Below are positions 9,682 to 17,539 of a DNA stretch of 64,000 bases, one piece after another (within the stretch, counting starts at the first letter, position 1; each line of letters begins with the position of its first letter). The position numbers and the translations under genes were made by a program. Under the pieces are notes generated by a model. That model had not been told where the DNA came from and did no database searches. It saw only the letters and a list, made by a program, of their open reading frames with translations. Location: the NCBI GenBank assembly GCA_039029315.1, contig JBCCGK010000054.1:1-64000 (forward strand), in the 5' to 3' direction. The stretch comes from JBCCCJ01 sp039029315 (GTDB lineage: Bacteria; Bacteroidota; Bacteroidia; J057).

Positions 9682-10068
9682 TCAAAACAAGAATCTTCCC
9701 AAAACCTCCCTTACAAAAGCTTCTCGACAGCGCCTACTAACAGGCACCTCTGCTCCATCTTCCATTTCCAGCCAGCCCTCTTTGCGATAGCGATTGATAT
9801 AAGAAATATTGACTAAATGGGATTTATGTACCCCATAAAAGTCATGAGGGAGCAGTACTTCCTTGAAGACTCCAATGTGATAGGAACTGATCAAGGTCTT
9901 ACCGCCCAGCAAACAGATACGGGTGTATTTTTGCCAACCTTCACAGCGCACGATGTCTTGGATATTGACAAGATCGTAACAGGAGGTTCCGGGGATAGCA
10001 ATTTTGCCAGACGGCAATGTTTGTGGTTGGGAATAGGGATTGCTCCCCATAGAATGTGAGTGGGCCAT
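9682..10068 (-). CDS. LytTR DNA-binding protein (stand-alone)
   Basis: A 128-residue protein consisting almost entirely of one LytTR DNA-binding domain, without a receiver domain. Diagnostic segments are DIVRCEGWQKYTRI (the I-x-x-E/C-G-x-x-x-Y strand), SSYHIGVFKEVL, and HKSHLVNISYINRYRKEG followed by MEDGAEVPVSRR. The usual LytR/AlgR-type regulator is about 240 residues with an N-terminal REC domain; here only about 25 residues precede the DNA-binding domain, so phosphorylation control is absent. It is a paralogue of the protein at 15176-15574, which shares the strings KIAIPGT, RCEGW, SSYHIG and MEDG. It lies downstream of the CHAT/TPR gene in the same orientation (162 bp gap) and could regulate that cluster. 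Confidence 0.9.
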   Translation of the reverse strand: MAHSHSMGSNPYSQPQTLPSGKIAIPGTSCYDLVNIQDIVRCEGWQKYTRICLLGGKTLISSYHIGVFKEVLLPHDFYGVHKSHLVNISYINRYRKEGWLEMEDGAEVPVSRRCREAFVREVLGRFLF

Positions 10069-10230
10069 GTGTATTCGGTTATAAGGTCAACGGATGTTGG
10101 GATAGAAAAATGTGTCCTGATTGTCAGGCGAACATATTGCCAACAATGATTGTGTGTAGGGGTTTTTTCCTCCCAAACCAATCGAAACAGAAACGCTGTT
10201 TCTCTTCTTAGTGTCAGAATCAAGAGAAAC

Positions 10231-12891
10231 CTAACCGAACTTTTTCTTTTTTTTCAAAAAATATATCGCCATCAGGCTAACAAGCAGAAAAAGAATCCAA
10301 ATTAACCATCTTTTGTTTGCCTGTTCTTTTTGGTGTCCATTCCCTATCAGCACATAATTGGACCAATTGCCGGGATGGGCTTCAGCGGCTTTGGCGAGGG
10401 TGAGATGGTGGACTTTGGCTGCGCGGAGGGCTGATGCGGGGGACATTCCTTCCTGGATGCCAGTATACATATCTTCCAATAATTCTCCACCAAGACGTGC
10501 ATCAGCATCCCATAGACTCATCATGACCGAGCGCGCCCCTCTCAGTCGGAATGTCCTTCCAAGGCTCAAGATGCCTTCGCCCTGAACTGTTTTTCCATCT
10601 CCACTTTTACAGGCGAGAAGACTCACCAGACGTGTCGTCAATGGAGGCATGGCATACAAGTCAGCAGCCACCACCAAATCCGGGTCCTGTTTTCCTGCGC
10701 CTCCGAAAGCCAGAGCAGACCCCAAGTCATCCTCTACATCTACAAATCCATGCATGGCCAAATGCAGCCATTCAGCCTTATCAGCCTGTTCCAAAAAGGT
10801 TATGCTGGAAGAAGAGAGATTCCCATTCTGCCCAAAGCCCTCGGCCACTCGTGTTGCATGAGGTCTGGCAGACGGCAAAATCGGAATACGATGCCCACCA
10901 AAGCTGTCCAAATCAGTATAAGTCGGGTAGTAGACCTGCATTATTCCCGACGGCTGATCAAGAGGGGATCTCGCCTCAATCCATAAGCCAGCTGTGAAGG
11001 CATACTGAACTTCGTAGGCATAGAGTACGTAAGCAGCCCCTCCTTCAGGAACTCTTTCACGCCCTTTCCAAAAGTTTTCCTGAAGCTCAGGAGGCAACTT
11101 TGTCAGATCAGCCGCCTCAGTCAGCAATGCCTCAAAAGGAAGGCGCTGCAGGTCTCCATCAGGAATGAGGATGAGAGACTTTGCAGCAGGAAAGTCAGAA
11201 AGAATGGGGGCCAATAGGAGTTGATACAAAGCATAGGCGTGGGTGGCATAGGCAGCTATCTCCGCTCGAGTGGAGAGCGTACTCGGTTTTTCCAACAGGT
11301 CTCTGAGGGCGAAATCATGGGAACCCAGAGAATCCAACTGATACATTCGGCTATCCTCGGCACTGATGGCCAAGGCATAGGGAATCCCCTCCATCACATA
11401 ATGGATCATCAGTTGATCTGACCGAAGGGCTTTCTGAATTTCAGGCAGGGAAAAATAGGTCAGCTCCTCAGCAGATTGACGATAGGCAGGATAGCTTTCT
11501 CGCAAATAGACCAGATAATCCGCCTGCTCAAATCTCACGGAATCAAGTTGTGTCCGCACCTTGGGCGATTCTCCTTCCTGTGCCAATAGGCGATGGTAAT
11601 CAGCAATCAGTTCGGCTCTCTCCTGCAAATCTTCTTGCAAACTGTCTGGCAGAATGGTCTGCTCACTTTGAAGGCGCCGCATGAGCTGGTTCATGATCTG
11701 GGCTTTGCTCTTCTCGAAGAAAAAGAGGGCTTGGTCTTTTTGACTCTCATCAGAAGTAGTCAAAGCAAGCGCATGTCCCAAACTTGCTCGTTGATCCTCT
11801 AGCAGAATCCGCTGTGAGGACTCATAGGTATTGCATGCACTGAGTTGTTCCTGCGCCTTCACCATGGCCATATAGTGCTCGATGGCAGCAATCTTCTGTC
11901 CCATCTTCGAAAGACATTCCGCTTTGCCACGAAATGCCTGCAGAAAGACATTTTCGCAATAGTACAGGCTGTCGTGGGGAATGTGATAGAGGTCTATGGT
12001 ATCAGTCGCAAATGGCAGGAGGTGATAGAGGGCCTTTTGGTAAGCATTAAGCCCTTGGTCATATTCCTTTTGTTCTAAAAAAAATGATCCCAGACTCAAG
12101 TAAAGCTGTGAGACTTCGCGAATATTGGGAGATTCGAAGACTAGTGGAATGAGAGTCAATGCTTGTTGATAATAGGCTCTGGCTTGTAGTGGATTCGGGT
12201 GTATGCCTGCAAGTTGAGAATAGGTATCGAAGAGTGGATCATATAACTCCTCTTTCATCAGCAGGTCAAGAGATGTTTCCAGTTTCAAGATGGCTTCCTC
12301 CATTTGACCTTCCTCCACCAATTGTGCTGCCAGGAGTTGGGTAATATAGATTTTGTCCTTGAGTTCCAGATGTGGGACAGACTCAGCTTTTTTTAAGGCT
12401 TCTTTCGCTAGGTCGGTTGCATCGTAATATCCATAGGTATAGCTCAATTCTCGCCAAAGAAGCGCCAATTGCCTGGGCATAACAGGAGGTCTTTGCGCTT
12501 GTAGAATTGCCTGCTGAAAAATAAATATTGCCTTCTCAAAGTCCCCCAATTGGGTATACAAGATCCCAAGGGTTCTTCCACAAGAGGCCGCTCTATTGTG
12601 TTGCCCTACCTGAACATACAGCTCATAAGCCCTTGCATAATGGGGCGCTGATTGGAGATAATTGCTTTGATCATAATAGCTAATTCCGACGATCTGATAG
12701 GCCTGCGCCACTTGCAATGGATCAGCCTCAGAAGAGGAAATTACCTTTTGCAAAAGCGTAATCGCTGCTGCATATTGGCCCTCCATATAATGAGCATATC
12801 CCTTTTCCAGCCAAATTGTTGTAGAATCCTGGGCAATTATGATATGAGAGAATCCAAACAGGAACAGGATCGCAAGGACATGTGATTTCAT
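10231..12891 (-). CDS. CHAT-domain protease-like protein with TPR repeats, membrane-anchored
   Basis: An 886-residue protein with a signal peptide (cleavage near Ala20), a long array of TPR-like helical repeats (about 25-440), a linker, and a C-terminal CHAT domain (about 590-850). CHAT is a caspase-like cysteine peptidase fold. The expected catalytic pair is visible: His714 in LHLAMHG and Cys761 in SLLACKSGDG, followed by the typical GEGILSLGRTF and SVMMSLWDAD. A transmembrane helix (about 862-880) followed by a run of lysines anchors the C-terminus, placing the repeats and peptidase outside the cytoplasmic membrane. It follows the DUF11-type gene on the same strand, with a perfect hairpin in the gap, and precedes a LytTR gene. 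Its substrate is unknown; the large neighbours are obvious candidates to test. Confidence 0.92.
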   Translation of the reverse strand: MKSHVLAILFLFGFSHIIIAQDSTTIWLEKGYAHYMEGQYAAAITLLQKVISSSEADPLQVAQAYQIVGISYYDQSNYLQSAPHYARAYELYVQVGQHNRAASCGRTLGILYTQLGDFEKAIFIFQQAILQAQRPPVMPRQLALLWRELSYTYGYYDATDLAKEALKKAESVPHLELKDKIYITQLLAAQLVEEGQMEEAILKLETSLDLLMKEELYDPLFDTYSQLAGIHPNPLQARAYYQQALTLIPLVFESPNIREVSQLYLSLGSFFLEQKEYDQGLNAYQKALYHLLPFATDTIDLYHIPHDSLYYCENVFLQAFRGKAECLSKMGQKIAAIEHYMAMVKAQEQLSACNTYESSQRILLEDQRASLGHALALTTSDESQKDQALFFFEKSKAQIMNQLMRRLQSEQTILPDSLQEDLQERAELIADYHRLLAQEGESPKVRTQLDSVRFEQADYLVYLRESYPAYRQSAEELTYFSLPEIQKALRSDQLMIHYVMEGIPYALAISAEDSRMYQLDSLGSHDFALRDLLEKPSTLSTRAEIAAYATHAYALYQLLLAPILSDFPAAKSLILIPDGDLQRLPFEALLTEAADLTKLPPELQENFWKGRERVPEGGAAYVLYAYEVQYAFTAGLWIEARSPLDQPSGIMQVYYPTYTDLDSFGGHRIPILPSARPHATRVAEGFGQNGNLSSSSITFLEQADKAEWLHLAMHGFVDVEDDLGSALAFGGAGKQDPDLVVAADLYAMPPLTTRLVSLLACKSGDGKTVQGEGILSLGRTFRLRGARSVMMSLWDADARLGGELLEDMYTGIQEGMSPASALRAAKVHHLTLAKAAEAHPGNWSNYVLIGNGHQKEQANKRWLIWILFLLVSLMAIYFLKKKKKFG

Positions 12892-12936
12892 GCTTCAATC
12901 TAGGACTAGATTTTCAGAATGACAATATCACGGGTT

Positions 12937-12971
12937 TAGCTTTGCGAAAGGTTCAGACTTTCGCAAAGCTA
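12937..12971 (-). promoter_or_regulatory. Perfect 14-bp hairpin between the DUF11-type and CHAT genes
   Basis: The arms TAGCTTTGCGAAAG and CTTTCGCAAAGCTA are exact reverse complements with a 7-nt loop. On the minus strand the hairpin lies 22 nt after the DUF11-type gene and about 45 nt before the CHAT start codon. No U-tract follows on either strand, so it is not a standard intrinsic terminator. It may be an attenuator, an RNA-processing signal or a binding site. Confidence 0.7.
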
Positions 12972-12993
12972 CTCTTTCTATCCAGGGATGAGT

Positions 12994-14895
12994 TTAGAAA
13001 TCTGAGACGCTTGCTCTACCGCTCTTTCCAGATGTCGGCTTCTTCACCAGAGGAACAGAAGTCTTTTTTCTCCAAACCAACCAACAAACAAAAATCATCA
13101 GAACAAGCAAACAACAAATCAATGGATAGCCTGAAGGAATCCAGGGGAGTGGGAGCACATGTGGATCTTCCGATGGTTCAGATACCGCTTCCCCGCCACA
13201 AGGATATCGATTGGGTCCAAGATCTACACAGATCCCGACCTTCACGGTATCGCAAAGCTGCTCTCCACTCAGATTGTCTCGATAACACAAGCTCAGGATT
13301 ACCACATCAGTCCCCTGGAAGGAGGGACGGGCGACATATGAAACCAAGCCATTTGTCCCAAGCCATTGAATCTGGGGTCGCTGAAAGTCTGGCAAACTAT
13401 CCGTTGTTGCAGATATTACTTTTACAGAATCAATACGTACAGTCGAATCAGTCGCGACTTCCGCATAGCTCAGCAGATCAAAAGCGACAGAATCTTCATC
13501 GGTACGCTCCTGACAACAAAACTTGACTGTAAGTGCGGGGGTGGTCTCGACGACATCTAATGAATCGAAATACACCTCGGCGATGTTTTCTATCTTTAAA
13601 TTTCTCTCCTTCAACGGCCGTGTTTTGATTTCATACTCAATCCGGGCAATGGTTTCATCTTCCTGGAAATCCGAAATATACCCTCTCTGTTTGGTTCCCT
13701 TGATCCGGGCATCATTGTGCAGGACCCAGGTGATGGTGTTGTTAGACAAATCATAGTCATAGTCGAATTCAAAATGATCCAGCTGTGACCGTAGGCCAGA
13801 GTTCGCAGTAGACCTGCCATTTCCGAGGCGTAAGTCTGTCTGATCGGCTTCCTGGTATCCCAGACTCACATGCTTGACGACCAGCGTAGCGATATCCAGA
13901 CGAGGGTCCAGATGATCTATGACTGTAATGCTGTCTGTTTCCCCCTTCCCGATATTCTGGATTTGTATGCTATAGGTCAACAACTGGGCATGATCCAGAG
14001 AAATAGTGTCTATATCCACAAGCTTGAAATTGGGATCATAAGGTTTTCTTTTGGACCGAATGTTGACCGTTTTTTCAAGGGTATCACCACATATTCCACC
14101 CAATCCTGCGGAGTCTCTTTCGAGGAATACGTTCAAATAAGTATTCCCTCCCGGATGTGTTTCAGGGGTGCGAAAATTCAGAATCAGGTTTCGTTGAACA
14201 TGGATATCTGAGGTATTGGGCAATATTTCCAGCACAAGTTTTCCGGGGATATTGGTAGTGATAGACTCTTCATGGAAGCGTTCCACCATTTCTGGGATTC
14301 CATTTGCAGGATCATCGGCCAACTCGATACCAGCACCATATTCTATTGTCAATTGTCCTCCATCATTGGCGATTCCACAATCATCTGCTGTGAGATAAGT
14401 GAGGAGCATACTCATCATATTTCCAGCTTTGGGATCTCGACTTTGGTCGATATGGATGACTTGTGATTCGAGATCCAGATTCGGATGAATGAATGGCTGG
14501 TTAGGAGTAAGCGTAAGAGGTTGAGACACATACAGGATGTCCTTATCCGGTGGGGAATAGGTTGGGGTCAGTTCTGCCCGGAAAGAAAAACTATTCTGTG
14601 GAACTGGGTCATCTGTATAGGTATACGTTGTATCGATGCTTCCGAGCCAGGAACCATCATGTTGATAGATCACGCTATCTAAGGCATAGTGCCCATCTCC
14701 AAAATTCCAGAATACTTTGTAATGCGCCAGGCTGTTTGTTCTGTTAGGATCCGGATCTGGAATGTTGGTGATGCTGAAATTGACTTCTCCGGAACCTCCG
14801 TAAGTTACAGTCAAGTTCTGGCCCCACAGCCTCCCTACTCCTGTGAGTAGCAAGCTTGTCAGGCAAAGGCAAAAAATCCATCGTTTTGTAGACAT
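12994..14895 (-). CDS. Secreted DUF11-type (DUF7619-like) surface protein with C-terminal anchor
   Basis: A 633-residue exported protein. The ATG at 14895 gives MSTKRWIFCLCLTSLLLTG, a clean signal peptide; the frame continues 15 codons upstream to a poorer start. A PKD-like segment follows (HYKVFWNFGDGHYALDS). The middle carries the conserved-repeat pattern RKPYDPNFKLVDIDTISLD, LTYSIQIQNIGKGETDS and ITVIDHLDPRLDIATL, typical of the DUF11/DUF7619 beta-sandwich proteins of Bacteroidota. Near the C-terminus a Cys-Cys-containing transmembrane helix (SGYPLICCLLVLMIFVCWLVW) is followed by basic residues. This topology matches the neighbouring CHAT protein, so both expose large domains outside the inner membrane. 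A typical type IX secretion C-terminal domain is not seen. Confidence 0.85.
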   Translation of the reverse strand: MSTKRWIFCLCLTSLLLTGVGRLWGQNLTVTYGGSGEVNFSITNIPDPDPNRTNSLAHYKVFWNFGDGHYALDSVIYQHDGSWLGSIDTTYTYTDDPVPQNSFSFRAELTPTYSPPDKDILYVSQPLTLTPNQPFIHPNLDLESQVIHIDQSRDPKAGNMMSMLLTYLTADDCGIANDGGQLTIEYGAGIELADDPANGIPEMVERFHEESITTNIPGKLVLEILPNTSDIHVQRNLILNFRTPETHPGGNTYLNVFLERDSAGLGGICGDTLEKTVNIRSKRKPYDPNFKLVDIDTISLDHAQLLTYSIQIQNIGKGETDSITVIDHLDPRLDIATLVVKHVSLGYQEADQTDLRLGNGRSTANSGLRSQLDHFEFDYDYDLSNNTITWVLHNDARIKGTKQRGYISDFQEDETIARIEYEIKTRPLKERNLKIENIAEVYFDSLDVVETTPALTVKFCCQERTDEDSVAFDLLSYAEVATDSTVRIDSVKVISATTDSLPDFQRPQIQWLGTNGLVSYVARPSFQGTDVVILSLCYRDNLSGEQLCDTVKVGICVDLGPNRYPCGGEAVSEPSEDPHVLPLPWIPSGYPLICCLLVLMIFVCWLVWRKKTSVPLVKKPTSGKSGRASVSDF

Positions 14896-15175
14896 AAGTT
14901 GGGTGTTTTTGAATGTGGTGAAAATTTGGGTATTGTACATTGGCTACCAGTTCTGCCACCTCATGACAGCTCTATTCCTTGAGGGTTCCAGAAAACTGAT
15001 CTCCTGAACGGAGTTTCCACGCTGGGTTCAAGGAAATCCCGGAGGCCTATTTCTGTACGGACAATGATACAGCCAGATTGCTATTCCACTGCCACTTTTG
15101 GAGGAACGGCAGACTTGGTGGGATAAACGGTTAACAGACCCTTCCTCAAGGAGAAGACATCTATCCATTCCTGCC

Positions 15176-15574
15176 TCATTTGATCGTTGGCTTCAATAGT
15201 TGTTTTTGGAATTCTTCCTTTTTTCGACGAGCCACTGGAACTTCCGATCCATCTTCCATGATGACCCGCCCTTCTAAGACATAGCGATGGATGTAGGCAG
15301 GATTGATCAAATGGGATTTATGGCATCGAAGAAAGCCATACGCTTGTAGCATGGTTCGAAAGCGACCAATGTGATAGGAACTCAGGAGGCATCGTCCGTC
15401 ACTGATGTGTATGCGCGTATATTTATCCCAGCCTTCACAGCGGATGATTTCGCTGATTCTGATAAAATCATAGTGTTTGGTTCCTGGAATGGCAATTTTG
15501 TTGTCAGATTCTTGCCCGAGAGTGTTGGATGTCCTGGATGCATTGTCGGAAATCAAATCCGTACAATCGTTCAT
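15176..15574 (-). CDS. LytTR DNA-binding protein (stand-alone), paralogue
   Basis: A 132-residue single-domain LytTR regulator. The start at 15574 (MNDCTDLISD) is chosen; the frame is open 25 codons further upstream, but that part is unlike the paralogue. The domain shows EIIRCEGWDKYTRI, SSYHIGRFRTML, HKSHLINPAYIHRYVLEG and MEDGSEVPVARRKKEEF. About half of the aligned residues match the protein at 9682-10068, including the strings KIAIPGT, RCEGW and SSYHIG, so the pair arose by duplication. It lies upstream of the DUF11-type and CHAT genes on the same strand, and divergent from the sigma factor gene, a position suited to controlling either side. Confidence 0.9.
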   Translation of the reverse strand: MNDCTDLISDNASRTSNTLGQESDNKIAIPGTKHYDFIRISEIIRCEGWDKYTRIHISDGRCLLSSYHIGRFRTMLQAYGFLRCHKSHLINPAYIHRYVLEGRVIMEDGSEVPVARRKKEEFQKQLLKPTIK

Positions 15575-15937
15575 GAGAATGAGGGTATTGGTGAATTGTA
15601 ATGGAAAAGAGAAGGCAGGAGAGGTGTATGGGAGTGGAAAATGTAACATATGACATTTGTTATATGACGAATGAGAATCAAGATTTCCATTCTGGATCGA
15701 AAGAATCTTTGATTCATTGGCAATAGGTATGAGGGTGGGACATGGATGCGGGACGAGCCTGAAAGAAGGGCCGGGAGCAGGATGAGGCCAAAAACCTAGC
15801 GGTTCGGTCAGTTCGATTCCTGTTTGCTCAATTCGGGAAATATGACCAAATTGACATCTCTATCTCTGGTATCAATCAGATGAACACTAACCGCCCTAAA
15901 ATTATTCCGGTTATATGTTGCCCATATCTGACACTAG
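15575..15937. other. Divergent intergenic region between LytTR and sigma factor genes
   Basis: About 360 bp without a gene. It must hold the promoters of the LytTR gene (minus) and of the sigma factor gene (plus). It contains one imperfect palindrome at 15647-15666. No clear TAnnTTTG element was found in either direction. Confidence 0.5.
15647..15666. promoter_or_regulatory. Imperfect palindrome, possible operator
   Basis: CATATGACATTTGTTATATG is an inverted repeat in which 8 of 9 arm positions pair around a central TT. The same stretch also contains a direct repeat ATATGAC with a 14-bp period (15648-15654 and 15662-15668). LytTR proteins generally bind pairs of short direct repeats, so this is a candidate autoregulatory site about 75 bp upstream of the LytTR start. 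This is inference only. Confidence 0.35.
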
Positions 15938-16498
15938 ATGAAAAGTCAAGACTCGTATTCCAGTGAGGAACTGGTACGGATGATTCAATCAGGCCCTCCA
16001 GATGAAGATCGGGCCATTTCTACTATTTTTCATCGAAATCAAGCCAGTATTAGCCGAACCCTTCAATCCAGAGGCGCACATCCTGATCAGGTGGATGATT
16101 TGCTTCAGGAAGCTATGTTGATTCTCATCCAAAAGGTTAAGGCCAATGAGTTTCACGGCAAATCCTCTATTCATACGTTTTTTCGTGGTATTTGCAGGAT
16201 GTTGTATATGGCAGACAATCGAAAGAACAGACCCTTTCAGCCCTTGGACTCAATCAGGGAGCAGGAAGATGATTTCGATGTCAGTTTGGATTTGGAAAAA
16301 CAGGATCAGCAAAGGAAACTCCATCACTGTCTGAAGCGACTTGGTGAAGATTGTCGAAAGATTCTGCTTCTTCGTGTAGAAAGTCCTCCGGTCCCCTGGG
16401 AGGAGTTAGCCTTGGAATTTGGATTCAAGAATGCCCAAAATGCGATGAATAAAGGAGGAAAATGCATGCGACAACTTCGGCAGTGTTTTTTTCATTAA
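15938..16498 (+). CDS. Sigma-70 family (ECF-type) RNA polymerase sigma factor
   Basis: A 186-residue ECF-type sigma factor. Region 2 includes DQVDDLLQEAMLILIQKVK and the core helix SIHTFFRGICRMLYMADNRK. Region 4 is the helix-turn-helix RKILLLRVESPPVPWEELAL through FKNAQNAMNKGGKCMRQLR. The next gene starts 9 nt downstream and encodes a membrane protein with an anti-sigma-like N-terminus, so the two form a sigma/anti-sigma pair. Sigma factors of this sub-type often sit near TPR and CHAT genes in Bacteroidota (general recollection, not verified), which fits the neighbourhood here. Likely targets are its own operon and the 1253-aa/OmpA unit downstream. Confidence 0.9.
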   Translation: MKSQDSYSSEELVRMIQSGPPDEDRAISTIFHRNQASISRTLQSRGAHPDQVDDLLQEAMLILIQKVKANEFHGKSSIHTFFRGICRMLYMADNRKNRPFQPLDSIREQEDDFDVSLDLEKQDQQRKLHHCLKRLGEDCRKILLLRVESPPVPWEELALEFGFKNAQNAMNKGGKCMRQLRQCFFH

Positions 16499-16507
16499 AA
16501 AAGAGTA

Positions 16508-17263
16508 ATGGACATGCCAGAACACATCATAGTAGCTTATTTGGATGGGCAAATGTCTCCAGAGGAAAGGGTAAGTTTTGAACAAACCATGACCACGGAT
16601 CCTGAGTTGAAAGAAGCGGTAGAACAACTAAAGGGAATCCGGGAACAATTGAGCCTCTATCAAGGGGAGCTGGCACTGAGGAATAAGATTGAAGACATTT
16701 ATTCTCAATTGGGGGAAGAAACGGAACCTGAGAACCAGTCTGCAACAGTTCGTCCAATTTCACTCTGGACATACATTCTCCCCATTGCAGCAGCAATTGC
16801 GCTGCTCCTTTGGATATTTTGGCCATCACAAGCCCTTCAACCGCCTACGCCAGAACAATTGTTCACACAGACATATATCCCTCCAGCTGCACCTGAACGA
16901 ATGTCAATTGGTCAGGAAGATGCTCTTCAGATCCTCGCCAATGGACATGAGGCCTACCGCCAGAAAGACTTTGAGAGTGCCGCAGCCTTATATCAAGAAA
17001 TTATCCAGGATTCCTTGTATGGATCGGAAGCGGCCTTCTTTCAGGCACAAAGTTTTCTGGCACTTCAACGCTATCCAGAAGCAAAATCGGCACTAGAACT
17101 TGTCAATGACAGAGTCCAGGAAGTTCAATGGTACAGAGCATTAATAGCACTCGGACAAGGGGATATTGCCCAATGCAAACAACTTCTTCAGCCTATAGTC
17201 AGTCAGCCATCTTTTGATTTCTATCAGGAGGCCAAAAAACTGTTGGACATCTTGGGTCAATGA
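16508..17263 (+). CDS. Anti-sigma-like membrane protein with TPR repeats
   Basis: A 251-residue single-pass membrane protein. Residues 1-50 (IVAYLDGQMSPEERVSFEQT...) match the N-terminal helical layout of anti-sigma factors but lack zinc-binding Cys/His. A transmembrane helix lies around 88-107 (TYILPIAAAIALLLWIFW). The extracytoplasmic part carries TPR-like repeats (about 140-250), for example EDALQILANGHEAYRQKDFE followed by AAFFQAQSFLALQRYPEAKS. It starts 9 nt after the sigma gene. The inferred role is to hold the sigma factor at the membrane and release it in response to a protein signal sensed by the TPRs. The CHAT protein, which exposes similar repeats, is a possible partner. Confidence 0.8.
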   Translation: MDMPEHIIVAYLDGQMSPEERVSFEQTMTTDPELKEAVEQLKGIREQLSLYQGELALRNKIEDIYSQLGEETEPENQSATVRPISLWTYILPIAAAIALLLWIFWPSQALQPPTPEQLFTQTYIPPAAPERMSIGQEDALQILANGHEAYRQKDFESAAALYQEIIQDSLYGSEAAFFQAQSFLALQRYPEAKSALELVNDRVQEVQWYRALIALGQGDIAQCKQLLQPIVSQPSFDFYQEAKKLLDILGQ

Positions 17264-17539
17264 TCAGTTCTGTGTATTTGAAAGATGAGAAAAAATCTAA
17301 TTTAAGGTAGAGATGTAGCCAAATCTTTCTCCTTGACTTCCCTCATATTGATTGGATCCATCTGACTATGGGCTTGACTCATCAGAAGAAAGGTCCATTT
17401 GTAAATGGCTCTACCACTTATGTGAAATTTTCAACAGTTATTGTTTTTATCCTGCCGTTTATAAATCATGCTTACCAAATAAATTGAATGTTCTGCAATT
17501 TTATCTATCCAATAGTACCGAAATTCTTATCTATTGATT

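Noticed and set aside
15800..15840. GTTCGATTCC string resembling a tRNA T-loop
   Set aside because: The flanking bases do not form a 5-bp T stem, and no acceptor or anticodon stem could be found around it.
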